Assembly (NCBI RefSeq): GCF_003265345.1
Contig: NZ_QFWW01000016.1
Location: 1-51,356 of the forward strand
Origin: Lentzea terrae
GTDB lineage: Bacteria > Actinomycetota > Actinomycetes > Mycobacteriales > Pseudonocardiaceae
DNA: 51,356 bases
Reading direction: 5' to 3'
Part shown: positions 1 to 8,489 of the stretch, piece by piece
Position numbering within the stretch: position 1 is the first letter of the stretch
How the letters are laid out: every line of letters starts with the position of its first letter
Program-made: the position numbers and the translations under genes
The notes under the pieces: generated by a model
The model's database searches: none
Seen by the model: the letters and a program-made list of their open reading frames with translations, nothing else
Told to the model about the DNA's origin: nothing

Positions 1-2
1 CA

Positions 3-95
3 CCCAACGGCAAGAAGCCATCAGCCACACCCCGCCGTCCCGGGCATCCAGAACACCCCGTCCTGGACATCAACAATCTTATGGAGAAGCCATGA
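3..95 (+). CDS. 3' end of an upstream gene (partial)
   Basis: Frame 3 is open from the window edge and ends at a TGA (93-95) that overlaps the ATG of the next gene as ATGA. About 70% of third positions in this frame are G or C, more than in the competing frame. The visible tail is about 30 residues, basic and proline-rich, ending HPVLDINNLMEKP. The 4-nt overlap fits the translational coupling used throughout this window. No domain is visible, so function is unknown. It could be a non-coding leader that happens to be open. Confidence 0.4.
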   Translation, partial: PNGKKPSATPRRPGHPEHPVLDINNLMEKP

Positions 96-952
96 AGTTC
101 ACCGTCGGCATCGCCATGAGCCCGCTCGACCAGCTGACCGAACTCGCCCAGTGCGCCGAAGAGTGCGGCTACGCCTCGATCGCCCTGCCGGACTCCCTCT
201 TCTTCTCCGAGAAGGTCTCCGCCGACTATCCCTACACGCCAGACGGCTCCCGCATGTGGAACGCCGATACCCCGTGGGTCGACCCGTTCGTCGCCGCGGC
301 CGCGATGGGCGCGGTGACGTCCCGGATCCACTTCTACACGCAGGTCCTGAAACTGGGCTCCCGCAACCCGTTGCTGCTCGCGCGGCAGATCGGCTCGGTC
401 GCGCACATGACCGGCAACCGGTTCGGTTTGGGCGTGGGGTTGGGTTGGTCGCCGGAGGAGTTCGAGTGGTGCGGGGCGCCGTTCAAGAACCGCGGCCCGC
501 GGGTGGACGAGATGATCGACGTCCTGAAGCTGGTGCTGGGCGGCGGCATGGTCGAGTACCACGGCAAGTACTTCGACTTCGACCGCCTGCAGATGTCGCC
601 GGCGCCCACCTCGCCCGTCCCGTTCTACGTCGGCGGCCACTCCCCCGCCGCCCTGAAGCGCGCGGCCCGCGTCGGTGACGGCTGGACTTCCGCGATGATC
701 AAGTTCGCCGACCTCAAGTCGGTCATCGCACAACTGACGGACCTCGGCGCGTTCGAGCGGCCGTTCGAGATCCAGGCCGTGTGCGTCGACCGGTTCGGGC
801 TGGACGGCTACCGGCAGCTCGACGAGATCGGCGTGACGGACGTGATCGTGGTGCCGTGGCTGTTCTACGGCGTCGGTTTCGACGGCAGCCTGCAGGCCAA
901 GAAGGACGGACTTCGGCGCTTCGCCGACGAGGTGATCGGAGAGTTCGCATGA
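92..952 (+). CDS. LLM-class F420-dependent oxidoreductase
   Basis: 286 residues with the luciferase-like monooxygenase fold. The N-terminus (MKFTVGIAMSPLDQL) and the strand-helix pattern SRIHFYTQVLKLGSRNP, then RFGLGVGLGWSPEEFEWCG, are typical of the F420-dependent LLM group. By family it would pass a hydride between coenzyme F420 and a small organic substrate, in the cytoplasm. The ATG follows GGAGAAGCC. The gene is coupled by ATGA to the downstream NTF2-fold gene, so the two proteins probably act in one step. Mycobacterial steroid regions also carry an F420-type oxidoreductase (Rv3520c), which makes a sterol-related role plausible. The substrate cannot be read from sequence. Confidence 0.85.
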   Translation: MKFTVGIAMSPLDQLTELAQCAEECGYASIALPDSLFFSEKVSADYPYTPDGSRMWNADTPWVDPFVAAAAMGAVTSRIHFYTQVLKLGSRNPLLLARQIGSVAHMTGNRFGLGVGLGWSPEEFEWCGAPFKNRGPRVDEMIDVLKLVLGGGMVEYHGKYFDFDRLQMSPAPTSPVPFYVGGHSPAALKRAARVGDGWTSAMIKFADLKSVIAQLTDLGAFERPFEIQAVCVDRFGLDGYRQLDEIGVTDVIVVPWLFYGVGFDGSLQAKKDGLRRFADEVIGEFA

Positions 953-1389
953 CCGCGGTGACCTGGAAGGCCTCCAACACCGAGACTCCCGCGCGGGTCG
1001 CCTCGTGGCGCTCGATGGACGCCGTGACGCGGGGCGCGAAGGACGAGTGGCTGGCGTTGTTCGCCGAGGACGCCGTGGTCGAGGACCCGGTCGGCCCGTC
1101 GATGTTCGACGCCGAGGGCAAGGGGCACCACGGCAAGGCAGCGATCGCCGCGTTCTGGGACCTCGCGATCGCAGGCGTCGAACGGTTCGAGTTCGCGATG
1201 CACGACTCGTTCGCGGCCGGGTCCGAGTGCGCCAACGTCGGCACCATTTCCGCGTTTCTGCCGGGTGGCATGCGGGTCGACACCGAGGGCGTGTTCGTCT
1301 ACCGCGTCGGCGAGGACGGGCTGATCCGGTCGGTGCGAGCGTTCTGGGAGACGGAACGCGCGATGGGCACCCTGCGCCAGGACGGCTGA
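949..1389 (+). CDS. NTF2/SnoaL-fold protein (ketosteroid-isomerase-like)
   Basis: 146 residues. The ATG at 949 overlaps the stop of the LLM gene (ATGA). The sequence has the cone-shaped NTF2 pattern: an N-terminal helix, WLALFAEDAVVEDPVGP around residues 34-50, a KGHHGKAAIAAFW helix, and C-terminal strands ending VRAFWETERAMG. The fold is shared by delta5-3-ketosteroid isomerases, SnoaL cyclases and many binding proteins. Next to cyp125 and fadA5 a steroid isomerase or hydratase-like role is attractive. I did not confirm the Tyr/Asp/Asp catalytic triad of true KSI, so the activity is open. Confidence 0.75.
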   Translation: MTAVTWKASNTETPARVASWRSMDAVTRGAKDEWLALFAEDAVVEDPVGPSMFDAEGKGHHGKAAIAAFWDLAIAGVERFEFAMHDSFAAGSECANVGTISAFLPGGMRVDTEGVFVYRVGEDGLIRSVRAFWETERAMGTLRQDG

Positions 1390-1391
1390 AA

Positions 1392-1424
1392 GGGACTGGC
1401 ACGACCTCCAGACGTGCCAGTCCC
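1392..1424. terminator. Bidirectional hairpin between convergent genes
   Basis: A perfect 12-bp inverted repeat, GGGACTGGCACG and CGTGCCAGTCCC, with a 9-nt loop. It lies between the convergent NTF2-fold gene (stop 1389) and the small secreted protein gene (stop 1431). There is no long T tract, as is usual in high-GC actinobacteria. Confidence 0.75.
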
Positions 1425-1430
1425 CGGCTT

Positions 1431-1784
1431 TCACTCGTTGTCGATCACGCCGACCGCCCCGGCGCTGCAGCGCCGCAGTTCCAGCTGGTAACGGCCGGAC
1501 AGACCGGTCACCCGCCCGCGGGCGGCGACGCCGGGGTCGGCCGTGCCCCTGCCCACGAGCACCCCGGAGCTCACCTCGCGCAGTTGGTACGAGCACGCCG
1601 TCGGGCGCAGGCGGTTGTCGACGAAGTAGTCGATGAACTGCTCGGCCGGGATCGCGGCGGTGGTGCAGTTGCCGCTCGAACCGACCACGCAGCGCGAGCT
1701 GGCGGCCGACGCCGGCGTGGCCGTGCTCGCCGCCGCAGCGGCGAGCACCACGACCAAGCCCGCCTTCTTGAGCACTGAGAGCAT
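1431..1784 (-). CDS. Small secreted protein
   Basis: 117 residues with a clear Sec signal peptide: MLSVLKK, a hydrophobic Leu/Val/Ala core, then TPASA as the likely cleavage site near residue 27. The mature part (about 90 residues) has four cysteines (about 32, 40, 64, 105), enough for two disulfides, and no family I recognise. The ATG at 1784 follows a GAGGGGG ribosome binding site. Secretion is the only supported statement, and a link to steroid uptake would be guesswork. Confidence 0.7.
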   Translation of the reverse strand: MLSVLKKAGLVVVLAAAAASTATPASAASSRCVVGSSGNCTTAAIPAEQFIDYFVDNRLRPTACSYQLREVSSGVLVGRGTADPGVAARGRVTGLSGRYQLELRRCSAGAVGVIDNE

Positions 1785-1854
1785 TCCGAATTCCCCCTCG
1801 GATGTGATTCGCCGTATTCGTCCCGGCGAGCTCTCAGTCTGCTCCGATCTCCGC

Positions 1855-3081
1855 CTACGCGTACTGGACTTGGAACTCTTTGATGCCGTTCAGCCAGCCC
1901 GACCGCAGCCGCCGAGGTTCCTCGAGCTGCCGGATGTTCGGCATCGCGTCGGCGATCGCGTTGAAGATCAGGTCGATCTCCAGCCGCGCCAGGTTCGCGC
2001 CGATGCAGAAGTGCGCGCCACTGCCGCCGAAGCCGAGGTGCGGGTTGGGGTCGCGGGTGATGTCGAACTTCTGCGGCTCGCTGAACACCTCTTCGTCGAA
2101 GTTCGCGGACGAGTAGAACATCCCGACCCGCTGTCCTTGCTTGATCTCCACGCCGCTCAGCACGGTGTCCACCATTGCGGTGCGCTGGAACGACATCACC
2201 GGCGTGGCCCACCGGACGATCTCGTCGCAGGCCGTCGCGGGCCGTTGCGCCTTGAACAGCTCCCACTGATCGGGATGGTCGAAGAACGCCTTCATGCCGT
2301 GCGTGATCGCGTTGCGCGTGGTCTCGTTGCCGGCCACGGCAAGCAGCAGCACGAAGAAGCCGAACTCTTCCGACGCGAGGAACGCACCGTCCGCGTCAGC
2401 CTGGACGAGCTTGGTGACGATGTCCGAGCGCGGGCACTTGCGCCGGTCCTCCGCCATCGTCCACGAGTAGCCCAGCAGCTCGGTGGCCGCGGTGAGCGGT
2501 TCGATCTCGAACTCGGGGTCGTCGTAGGCGATCATCTGGTTGGACCAGTCGAAGATCTTGCGGCGGTCGTCCTGCGGGATGCCGATGAGCTCCGCGATCG
2601 CCTGCAGCGGGAGTTCGCACGCCACGTCCGTGACGAAGTCACCGCTTCCCTTGACCACCGCCTCCGCCACGATCCGCTCGGCACGCGCGGTGAGGGCTTC
2701 ACGCAAGGCGTTGACCGCCTTGGGGGTGAAGCCGCGGGAGACGATGCCGCGCTGCTTGGTGTGCGTCGGCGGATCCATGTTGAGCAGGAGCAGCCGCTGC
2801 ATCTCGATGTTGTCGCGCGGCATGTCGTCCTTGAACCGGATGATCGCGGTGTTCTCGCGGCTGGAGAACACCTCGCTGTTGCGCGAGACCTCCTTGACGT
2901 CGTGGTGCTTGGTCACCACCCAGTAGCCCTCGTCGGGGAAACCGCCCTGGCCGTGCGGTTTGGAGTTCCACCAGATCGGCGCGGTCCGGCGCAGTTCGGC
3001 GAGCTCGTCGACCGGCAGGCGACTCGCGTACATGTCGGGGTCGGTGAAGTCGAAGCCTTCCGGGATGCGCGGCTTGCCCAC
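1855..3081 (-). CDS. cyp125: CYP125 steroid C26/C27-monooxygenase
   Basis: A cytochrome P450 of 408 residues from the GTG at 3081. Visible motifs are the I-helix LAVAGNETTRNAITHG, the K-helix EIVRW, and the heme loop FGGSGAHFCIGANLAR with the Cys ligand about 48 residues from the end. The N-terminus (PRIPEGFDFTDPDMYASRLP) is characteristic of CYP125. This family hydroxylates and further oxidises the terminal carbon of the sterol side chain, starting its beta-oxidation. GTG 3081 is preferred because AGGAGG lies 5 nt upstream; a GTG at 3087 is also in frame but overlaps that site. It diverges from fadA5 as in M. tuberculosis (Rv3545c/Rv3546), with two KstR-type boxes between. Confidence 0.93.
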   Translation of the reverse strand: MGKPRIPEGFDFTDPDMYASRLPVDELAELRRTAPIWWNSKPHGQGGFPDEGYWVVTKHHDVKEVSRNSEVFSSRENTAIIRFKDDMPRDNIEMQRLLLLNMDPPTHTKQRGIVSRGFTPKAVNALREALTARAERIVAEAVVKGSGDFVTDVACELPLQAIAELIGIPQDDRRKIFDWSNQMIAYDDPEFEIEPLTAATELLGYSWTMAEDRRKCPRSDIVTKLVQADADGAFLASEEFGFFVLLLAVAGNETTRNAITHGMKAFFDHPDQWELFKAQRPATACDEIVRWATPVMSFQRTAMVDTVLSGVEIKQGQRVGMFYSSANFDEEVFSEPQKFDITRDPNPHLGFGGSGAHFCIGANLARLEIDLIFNAIADAMPNIRQLEEPRRLRSGWLNGIKEFQVQYA

Positions 3082-3095
3082 AGGCACCTCCTAGG

Positions 3096-3109
3096 TGGAA
3101 CGCGTTCTA
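3096..3109. promoter_or_regulatory. KstR-type operator (cyp125 side)
   Basis: TGGAACGCGTTCTA matches the KstR consensus TnnAACnnGTTnnA at every fixed base. It ends 14 nt upstream of the preferred cyp125 start, where bound KstR would block transcription of cyp125. Confidence 0.85.
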
Positions 3110-3171
3110 TCTGATTCAAACACGCTTGCGCCTTGTGTTGAAGCCCCCAGGCCGCCAATCTGGAGCCCTAC

Positions 3172-3185
3172 AGGAACGTGTTCTA
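3172..3185. promoter_or_regulatory. KstR-type operator (fadA5 side)
   Basis: AGGAACGTGTTCTA matches the KstR consensus except for the first base (A for T). It ends 19 nt before the fadA5 GTG. Its start is 76 bp from that of the cyp125-side box. Confidence 0.8.
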
Positions 3186-3186
3186 G

Positions 3187-4332
<1,146 letters not shown>

Positions 4333-4422
4333 TGGCGTGGGACGTGGGTTGCGTGACGCGGTGATCAGGTGTTCCGGCGGAACGTGCAGGGCGTGCTCGA
4401 CCCGGTGGCGCCACCCGCCGGA

Positions 4423-4489
4423 AAGGTGCTCTGAACTGGTTCGGACATGACCATCGACAAAGTCGTGTCCTCACAATTCAGAGCACCTT
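4423..4489. terminator. Nested inverted repeat between convergent genes
   Basis: The outer stem is perfect over 13 bp (AAGGTGCTCTGAA at 4423-4435, TTCAGAGCACCTT at 4477-4489). Inside it a second stem, GGACATGAC (4443-4451) with GTCGTGTCC (4462-4470), has one G.T pair. It sits between convergent fadA5 and the lectin gene, so a two-way terminator is the simplest reading. The size and clean outer ends would also fit a miniature mobile element remnant. Confidence 0.55.
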
Positions 4490-4530
4490 CGCCGCGATCG
4501 GCAACCAGCAGCATGAAGCGAAGGGTTAGC

Positions 4531-5079
4531 TCAGCCCTTGCGCCAGCGCTGGTTGAGGCCGGCGTGACAGGTCCACTGGATCACCGCGGCGCCGTTCTGC
4601 TGGCTCGCACCGCTCACGTCCAGGCACTTGCCGCTGTGGGACGCCACCAGGCGGAAGTAGCCGCCGCCTACGTCGACCTTTCGCCAACGCTGGTTGCCGC
4701 CACCGTGGCAGGGCCACTGGATCACCGCAGCACCCTTCTGCTGGCTCACACCGCTCACGTCCAGGCACATGCCGCTGTGTTGAACGATCAGCTGCACGTG
4801 CTGGCCACCGGCGGGCACGATCACCCACTGCTGGTTGCCGCCGCCGTGGCAGGACCACTGGATCACCGCGGCGCCGTTCTGCTGGCTCACACCGCTCACG
4901 TCCAGGCACTTGTCGCTGTGGGCGGCGACGACCGGCCGGAACTGCGACGCGGCGCTCGCCGAGCCGGTCCCCGTGAGCATCATCGCCGCGAACACGCAAA
5001 GAACAGCGCTCACGCCGACAATTCTTGCTCTCGAGGGCCGTCGACTACGTACCGACATAATTGCGGTAACGGGCTGCAT
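4531..5079 (-). CDS. Secreted ricin-type beta-trefoil lectin
   Basis: 182 residues from the ATG at 5079. It has an Arg-rich N-terminus, a hydrophobic segment (IVGVSAVLCVFAAMML) and a SASA cleavage region, so it is exported. The mature part is a single ricin-B/CBM13 domain of three repeats, each with KCLDVSGVSQQ-like strands, a C-H-x-G pair and a QxW end (NQQW, NQRW, NQRW). Such domains bind carbohydrates. No catalytic domain is attached. A GTG at 5085, 9 nt after AGGAG, is an alternative start. It is convergent with fadA5 and has no evident steroid role. Confidence 0.85.
   Translation of the reverse strand: MQPVTAIMSVRSRRPSRARIVGVSAVLCVFAAMMLTGTGSASAASQFRPVVAAHSDKCLDVSGVSQQNGAAVIQWSCHGGGNQQWVIVPAGGQHVQLIVQHSGMCLDVSGVSQQKGAAVIQWPCHGGGNQRWRKVDVGGGYFRLVASHSGKCLDVSGASQQNGAAVIQWTCHAGLNQRWRKG
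4573..4920 (-). repeat. Three DNA repeats with exact 141-bp period in the lectin gene
   Basis: Highly similar 66-bp blocks begin at 4573, 4714 and 4855, exactly 141 bp apart, one per beta-trefoil lobe. The outer two blocks are closest to each other. This suggests recent gene conversion among lobes or strong conservation of the three sugar sites. Confidence 0.8.
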
Positions 5080-5463
5080 TGGCACGACACCTTTCTCCTG
5101 GCGAAATTCGAGCGTTGTTCGGCTCGACCAAAAGGATGTCGGCGGGGCCTCGTGCGGACAAGCAAGGCGGCCTGGTTGCACCGGAAGGTGTCAGTTTAAC
5201 AAGTGATTCTCCCGCATCCGTTGCCGCAGGGCGCAGCACACCACGTGCCACGCCCCGCACGGCTAAGGTTTTTTATCCTTTCGAGTATTGGTTGGTTGCG
5301 CGCTGTGTCACACCAGCCGGCCGAACGGCGGCCGCGCGCCTCAACCCCAGCTCGTCGTTGGCTGCGTCCGGTTCATTGACATGGTCGCGCTGGTGACGGC
5401 GCGCCATTTCGAGGGTGCAACCGCGTGCGAACAGATCGGACTTCATTCGATCGTGAAATGGAG
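5080..5463. other. Intergenic region without a gene
   Basis: 384 bp upstream of the leftward lectin gene and downstream of the leftward lipoprotein gene. It is less GC-rich than its surroundings, with a short AT-rich stretch (GGTTTTTTATCCTTTCGAG near 5268-5286). It must hold the lectin promoter, but I see no convincing -10/-35 pair, KstR/KstR2 box, hairpin or coding bias. Confidence 0.5.
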
Positions 5464-5904
5464 TCAGCAGTCGTCAATCCGCCAGACACCGTTCTCCCGA
5501 ACCCATGGCTCGCTCCGCTGATTCAATTCGGAATTCGCGTAGGTGGAGGTCACCCGCCCCAGGTCGCCGGAAATCTGGTCGACCTTGAGCGACACGATTT
5601 CCTGCGGTCCGTACAATTGGCTCGCCGCCGCGAGCACCTGAAGAAATCCGGCGCGTGGCATACGTTCCTTGCAGCGCTGTGAAAGCAGCTCATACGCCTC
5701 GCTTCTCCCGGAGAGGAACGCTGCTGAGTACGCACGCACCGCTGCTTCCAGCTCTGCTGACGAACCCCTTGTCACTGTCGGCGCCACTGTTGTCGCACCT
5801 GTTTCGTCGCGCGTGTTTGTTGCCGTCGGCTGTTCTTTGCTCCCGCAGCCTGCGAGGGCCGCGAGCACGCCCAAGACCGTCACTAAGGACGCCAATCGAG
5901 TCAC
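5464..5904 (-). CDS. Predicted lipoprotein
   Basis: 146 residues. The N-terminus MTRLASLVTVLGVLAALAGCGS is a lipoprotein signal with lipobox LAGC, the Cys at residue 20 being the lipidation site. A Thr-rich linker (about 25-47) leads to a domain of about 95 residues with a pattern like small NTF2-like lipoproteins (AVRAYSAAFLSGRSEAYELLS, C-terminal WVRENGVWRIDDC). The protein should be anchored on the outer face of the membrane. Its role is unknown, and the position between lectin and SDR genes gives no clue. Confidence 0.75.
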   Translation of the reverse strand: MTRLASLVTVLGVLAALAGCGSKEQPTATNTRDETGATTVAPTVTRGSSAELEAAVRAYSAAFLSGRSEAYELLSQRCKERMPRAGFLQVLAAASQLYGPQEIVSLKVDQISGDLGRVTSTYANSELNQRSEPWVRENGVWRIDDC

Positions 5905-6035
5905 ATCTGGCGGTCGGGTACCGGTGGCGCTGCGTTACCCGTTGCCGCAGGCATTCACTCGATCTCGCGACGCCGCACGGCCTGCAAGCCACACACGGCA
6001 GAAGACCGACATGGGCCGCTCCTGGCAGCTCCTGC

Positions 6036-6899
6036 TCAGGCGCCGTACACCGGTACCGGGTGATCGTCCGCGACCAGCTGGTGCACCACCCCGCCCAGCT
6101 CCTCCGGCGACCACCGCGCCCCCTTGTCGATCTCCGGCCCTCGCCGCCACCCGTGAGCGACGCAGATCCGCCCGCCGTCGACCTCGAACATCCGCCCGGT
6201 CACGTCCCCTGCCTCCGCAGAACCCAGCCACACCACCAGCGGCGACACGTTCTCCGGCGCCATCGCGTCAAACCCGTCGTCCGGCGCAGCCATCGTGTCC
6301 GCGAACGTCGCCTCCGTCATCCGCGTCCGCGCGGCCGGAGCGATCGCGTTGACCGTCACGCCGTACCGCGCCAGCTCTGCGGCGGCCACGAGCGTCATCG
6401 CGGCGATCCCCGCCTTGGCCGCCGAGTAGTTCGCCTGCCCCACGCTCCCGAACAACCCGGCCCCGGACGACGTGTTGATCACCCGGCCCGACACGCTGCC
6501 GCCGGCCTTCACCACGCCCCGCCAGTACGCCGCGGCGTGGTGCAGCGGCGCGAAGTGGCCCTTGAGGTGCACGCGCACTACCTCGTCCCACTCGTCCTCG
6601 CCGCAGCTCACGATCATCCGGTCGCGCACGATCCCGGCGTTGTTCACCAGCACGTCGAGCCCGCCGAAGGCTTCCAACGCAGCATCGACCACCCGCGCGG
6701 CGCCGGCCCAGGTGCCCACGTCGTCGGTGTTCACGACCGCGCGCGGACCGATCAACGAGGCCACCTCGCCCGCCACCGCCGCAGACAGGTCGTTCACCAC
6801 CACCCGTGCCCCAGCCGCGGCGAACGCCAGCGCGTGCGCTCGCCCGATGCCGCGACCGGCACCGGTCACGATGACGACCCGGTCCTCGCACAAGCTCAT
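6036..6899 (-). CDS. SDR dehydrogenase (MFE-2/17beta-HSD4-like, Rv3548c-type)
   Basis: 287 residues, classical short-chain dehydrogenase: NAD-binding TGAGRGIG near residues 12-19, NNAG, a catalytic Ser in NTSSGAG, and YSAAK. The stretch NNAGIVRDRMI followed by VHLKGHFAPLHH is typical of the hydroxyacyl-CoA dehydrogenases of multifunctional enzyme 2. The ATG at 6899 overlaps the stop of the second SDR by 4 nt. The pair stands divergent from echA20, matching Rv3548c-Rv3549c/Rv3550 of the KstR2 regulon. It probably oxidises a hydroxyl in HIP catabolism; the exact substrate is not known to me. Confidence 0.8.
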   Translation of the reverse strand: MSLCEDRVVIVTGAGRGIGRAHALAFAAAGARVVVNDLSAAVAGEVASLIGPRAVVNTDDVGTWAGAARVVDAALEAFGGLDVLVNNAGIVRDRMIVSCGEDEWDEVVRVHLKGHFAPLHHAAAYWRGVVKAGGSVSGRVINTSSGAGLFGSVGQANYSAAKAGIAAMTLVAAAELARYGVTVNAIAPAARTRMTEATFADTMAAPDDGFDAMAPENVSPLVVWLGSAEAGDVTGRMFEVDGGRICVAHGWRRGPEIDKGARWSPEELGGVVHQLVADDHPVPVYGA

Positions 6900-7651
6900 G
6901 ACGAACCCCCATCGGTGTCGGCCGCTGCCAGGAACGGGGGTACCTCGCCCCCGCCGTGCACAACCAAGGTCGAGCCGGTCACGTACGAAGCCAGCGGCGA
7001 AGCGAGGAACACCGCGCACGCGCCGATTTCGTCGGGCGTCGCCAGCCGCCCCAGCGGCACAGTCCGCTCAACAGCCGCGATGCCCTCCGCAGACCCGTAA
7101 TGCAGGTGAGACTGCTCGGTCCGCACCATCCCGACCGCCAAAGCGTTGACCCGCACCCGCGGCGCCCACTCGACGGCCAGCGACGCGGTCAGGTTGTCCA
7201 ACCCGGCCTTCGCGGCGCCATAAGCAGCAGTTCCAGGTGACGGGCGACGGCCAGAAACACTGCTGACCATCACGATCGAACCGCCGGAGTCCTTCATCAC
7301 CCCGTAAGCGGCCTGCGACACCAGCAACGGCGCCAGCAGGTTCAGCTCGACGATCTTCTGGTGGAACCGCGGCGAAGCCTTGTCCGCCAACGCGTACGGC
7401 GCCCCGCCCGCGTTGTTCACCACGACGTCGAGCCGCCCGAAACGATCAACCACGGAGGACACCAGCGACGAAACCTGCTCAAAATCCCGCACGTCGCACG
7501 GCATGAACACCGCACCAGGCACGTCAGCAGGACGGCGAGCACAGGTCACCACCACAGCCCCAGCGGACAGGAACGCGCGAGTGATCCCGAGACCGACACC
7601 TCGCACGCCGCCCGTCACCAGGACAACGCTTCCGTCGAGGGACAGTTCCAC
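6896..7651 (-). CDS. SDR oxidoreductase (Rv3549c-type)
   Basis: 251 residues. Motifs are TGGVRGVG (cofactor binding), NNAGG, SSVSG with the catalytic Ser, and YGAAK. The C-terminus (FLASPLASYVTGSTLVVHGGG) is typical of classical SDRs. It is the first gene of a two-gene leftward operon, and its promoter region is shared with divergent echA20 and holds an 18-bp palindrome. By position it is the counterpart of Rv3549c, a KstR2-controlled gene for degradation of the last steroid rings. The reaction is inferred only as NAD(P)-dependent alcohol/ketone interconversion. Confidence 0.8.
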   Translation of the reverse strand: MELSLDGSVVLVTGGVRGVGLGITRAFLSAGAVVVTCARRPADVPGAVFMPCDVRDFEQVSSLVSSVVDRFGRLDVVVNNAGGAPYALADKASPRFHQKIVELNLLAPLLVSQAAYGVMKDSGGSIVMVSSVSGRRPSPGTAAYGAAKAGLDNLTASLAVEWAPRVRVNALAVGMVRTEQSHLHYGSAEGIAAVERTVPLGRLATPDEIGACAVFLASPLASYVTGSTLVVHGGGEVPPFLAAADTDGGSS

Positions 7652-7688
7652 GATGCACCTACCCCGGTCGCTCCGGCGCTGCTAAATT

Positions 7689-7706
7689 ACCAAGCAATCG
7701 CTTGGT
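7689..7706. promoter_or_regulatory. 18-bp palindrome, candidate KstR2-like operator
   Basis: ACCAAGC-AATC-GCTTGGT is a perfect 7-bp inverted repeat in the SDR/echA20 divergent promoter region, 15 nt before the echA20 ATG. Its half-site ACCAAGC equals the left arm of the perfect KstR2-type box at 14594, but CAAG and CTTG are 6 bp apart here rather than 2. It could be a KstR2 variant or the site of another TetR-family regulator. Confidence 0.6.
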
Positions 7707-7721
7707 TCGGAAGGCGGCGCG

Positions 7722-8489
7722 ATGGGAATCTCCAGCAGCCACACCGAAAACGGCATCATCGAGGTCACGATCGACTATCCCCCGGTCAACGCCATCCCCT
7801 CGGCCGGCTGGTTCGAGCTGGCGAAGACGATCACGGGGGCGGGCGAGGACCCGGAGGCGCGGGTCGTCATCCTGCGCGCCGAGAACCGCGGCTTCTGCGC
7901 GGGCGTCGATCTCAAGGAGATGCAACGCACGCCCGGCCACGCGGCTCTCCTCGCGGCGAACCGGGGCTGCGCCAAGGCGTTCGCGGCCGTGTACGACTGC
8001 GAGGTGCCGGTCATCGTCGCGGTCAACGGCTTCTGCCTCGGCGGCGGCGTCGGACTGGTCGGCAACGCGGACGTCATCGTCGCCTCGGACGACGCCACGT
8101 TCGGCCTGCCCGAGGTCGACCGGGGCGCCCTGGGAGCCGCGACCCACCTGGCCAGGCTCGTCCCGCAGCACCTCATGCGGACGCTGTACTACACGGCCAG
8201 GAACGTCAGCGCGCAAACCCTGCACCACCACGGCAGCGTCTTCGAGATAGCCCCGCGCGCGCAGCTCGACGACGCGGCCCGCGAGATCGCCAGGGACATC
8301 GCCAAGAAGGACCCGACGGTGATCCGCGCGGCCAAGGAGGCGATCAACGGCATCGACACCCAGCGCGTGCACCAGAGCTACCGCTTCGAGCAGGGCTTCA
8401 CCTTCGAGCTGAACCTCACCGGTGTGTCGGACCACGCCCGGCAGGCCTTCCTGGACGGAAACCATGCGCGACAAGCGAATGACAGCTGA
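7722..8489 (+). CDS. echA20: EchA20, crotonase-family ring hydrolase
   Basis: 255 residues, crotonase fold. Visible are the oxyanion-hole segments RGFCAGVDLKEM (about 63-74) and FCLGGGVGLVGNADV (about 105-120), and LPEVDRGALGAATHLARL. In M. tuberculosis EchA20 hydrolyses a bicyclic steroid-derived CoA ester, opening one of the last two rings before IpdAB opens the other. Gene order echA20-ipdA-ipdB-ipdC is the same here. Its 3' end overlaps ipdA by 26 bp, indicating tight coupling. Expression is probably set by the 18-bp palindrome upstream. Confidence 0.88.
   Translation: MGISSSHTENGIIEVTIDYPPVNAIPSAGWFELAKTITGAGEDPEARVVILRAENRGFCAGVDLKEMQRTPGHAALLAANRGCAKAFAAVYDCEVPVIVAVNGFCLGGGVGLVGNADVIVASDDATFGLPEVDRGALGAATHLARLVPQHLMRTLYYTARNVSAQTLHHHGSVFEIAPRAQLDDAAREIARDIAKKDPTVIRAAKEAINGIDTQRVHQSYRFEQGFTFELNLTGVSDHARQAFLDGNHARQANDS

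Noticed and set aside
1633..3114. Rightward open frame of 493 codons over cyp125
   Set aside because: It is antisense to a P450 with all signature motifs, and has no plausible start signal.
4573..4920. Regular 141-bp repeats as a CRISPR array
   Set aside because: The period matches beta-trefoil lobes in one protein, with only three units, and the sequence between units is also conserved.
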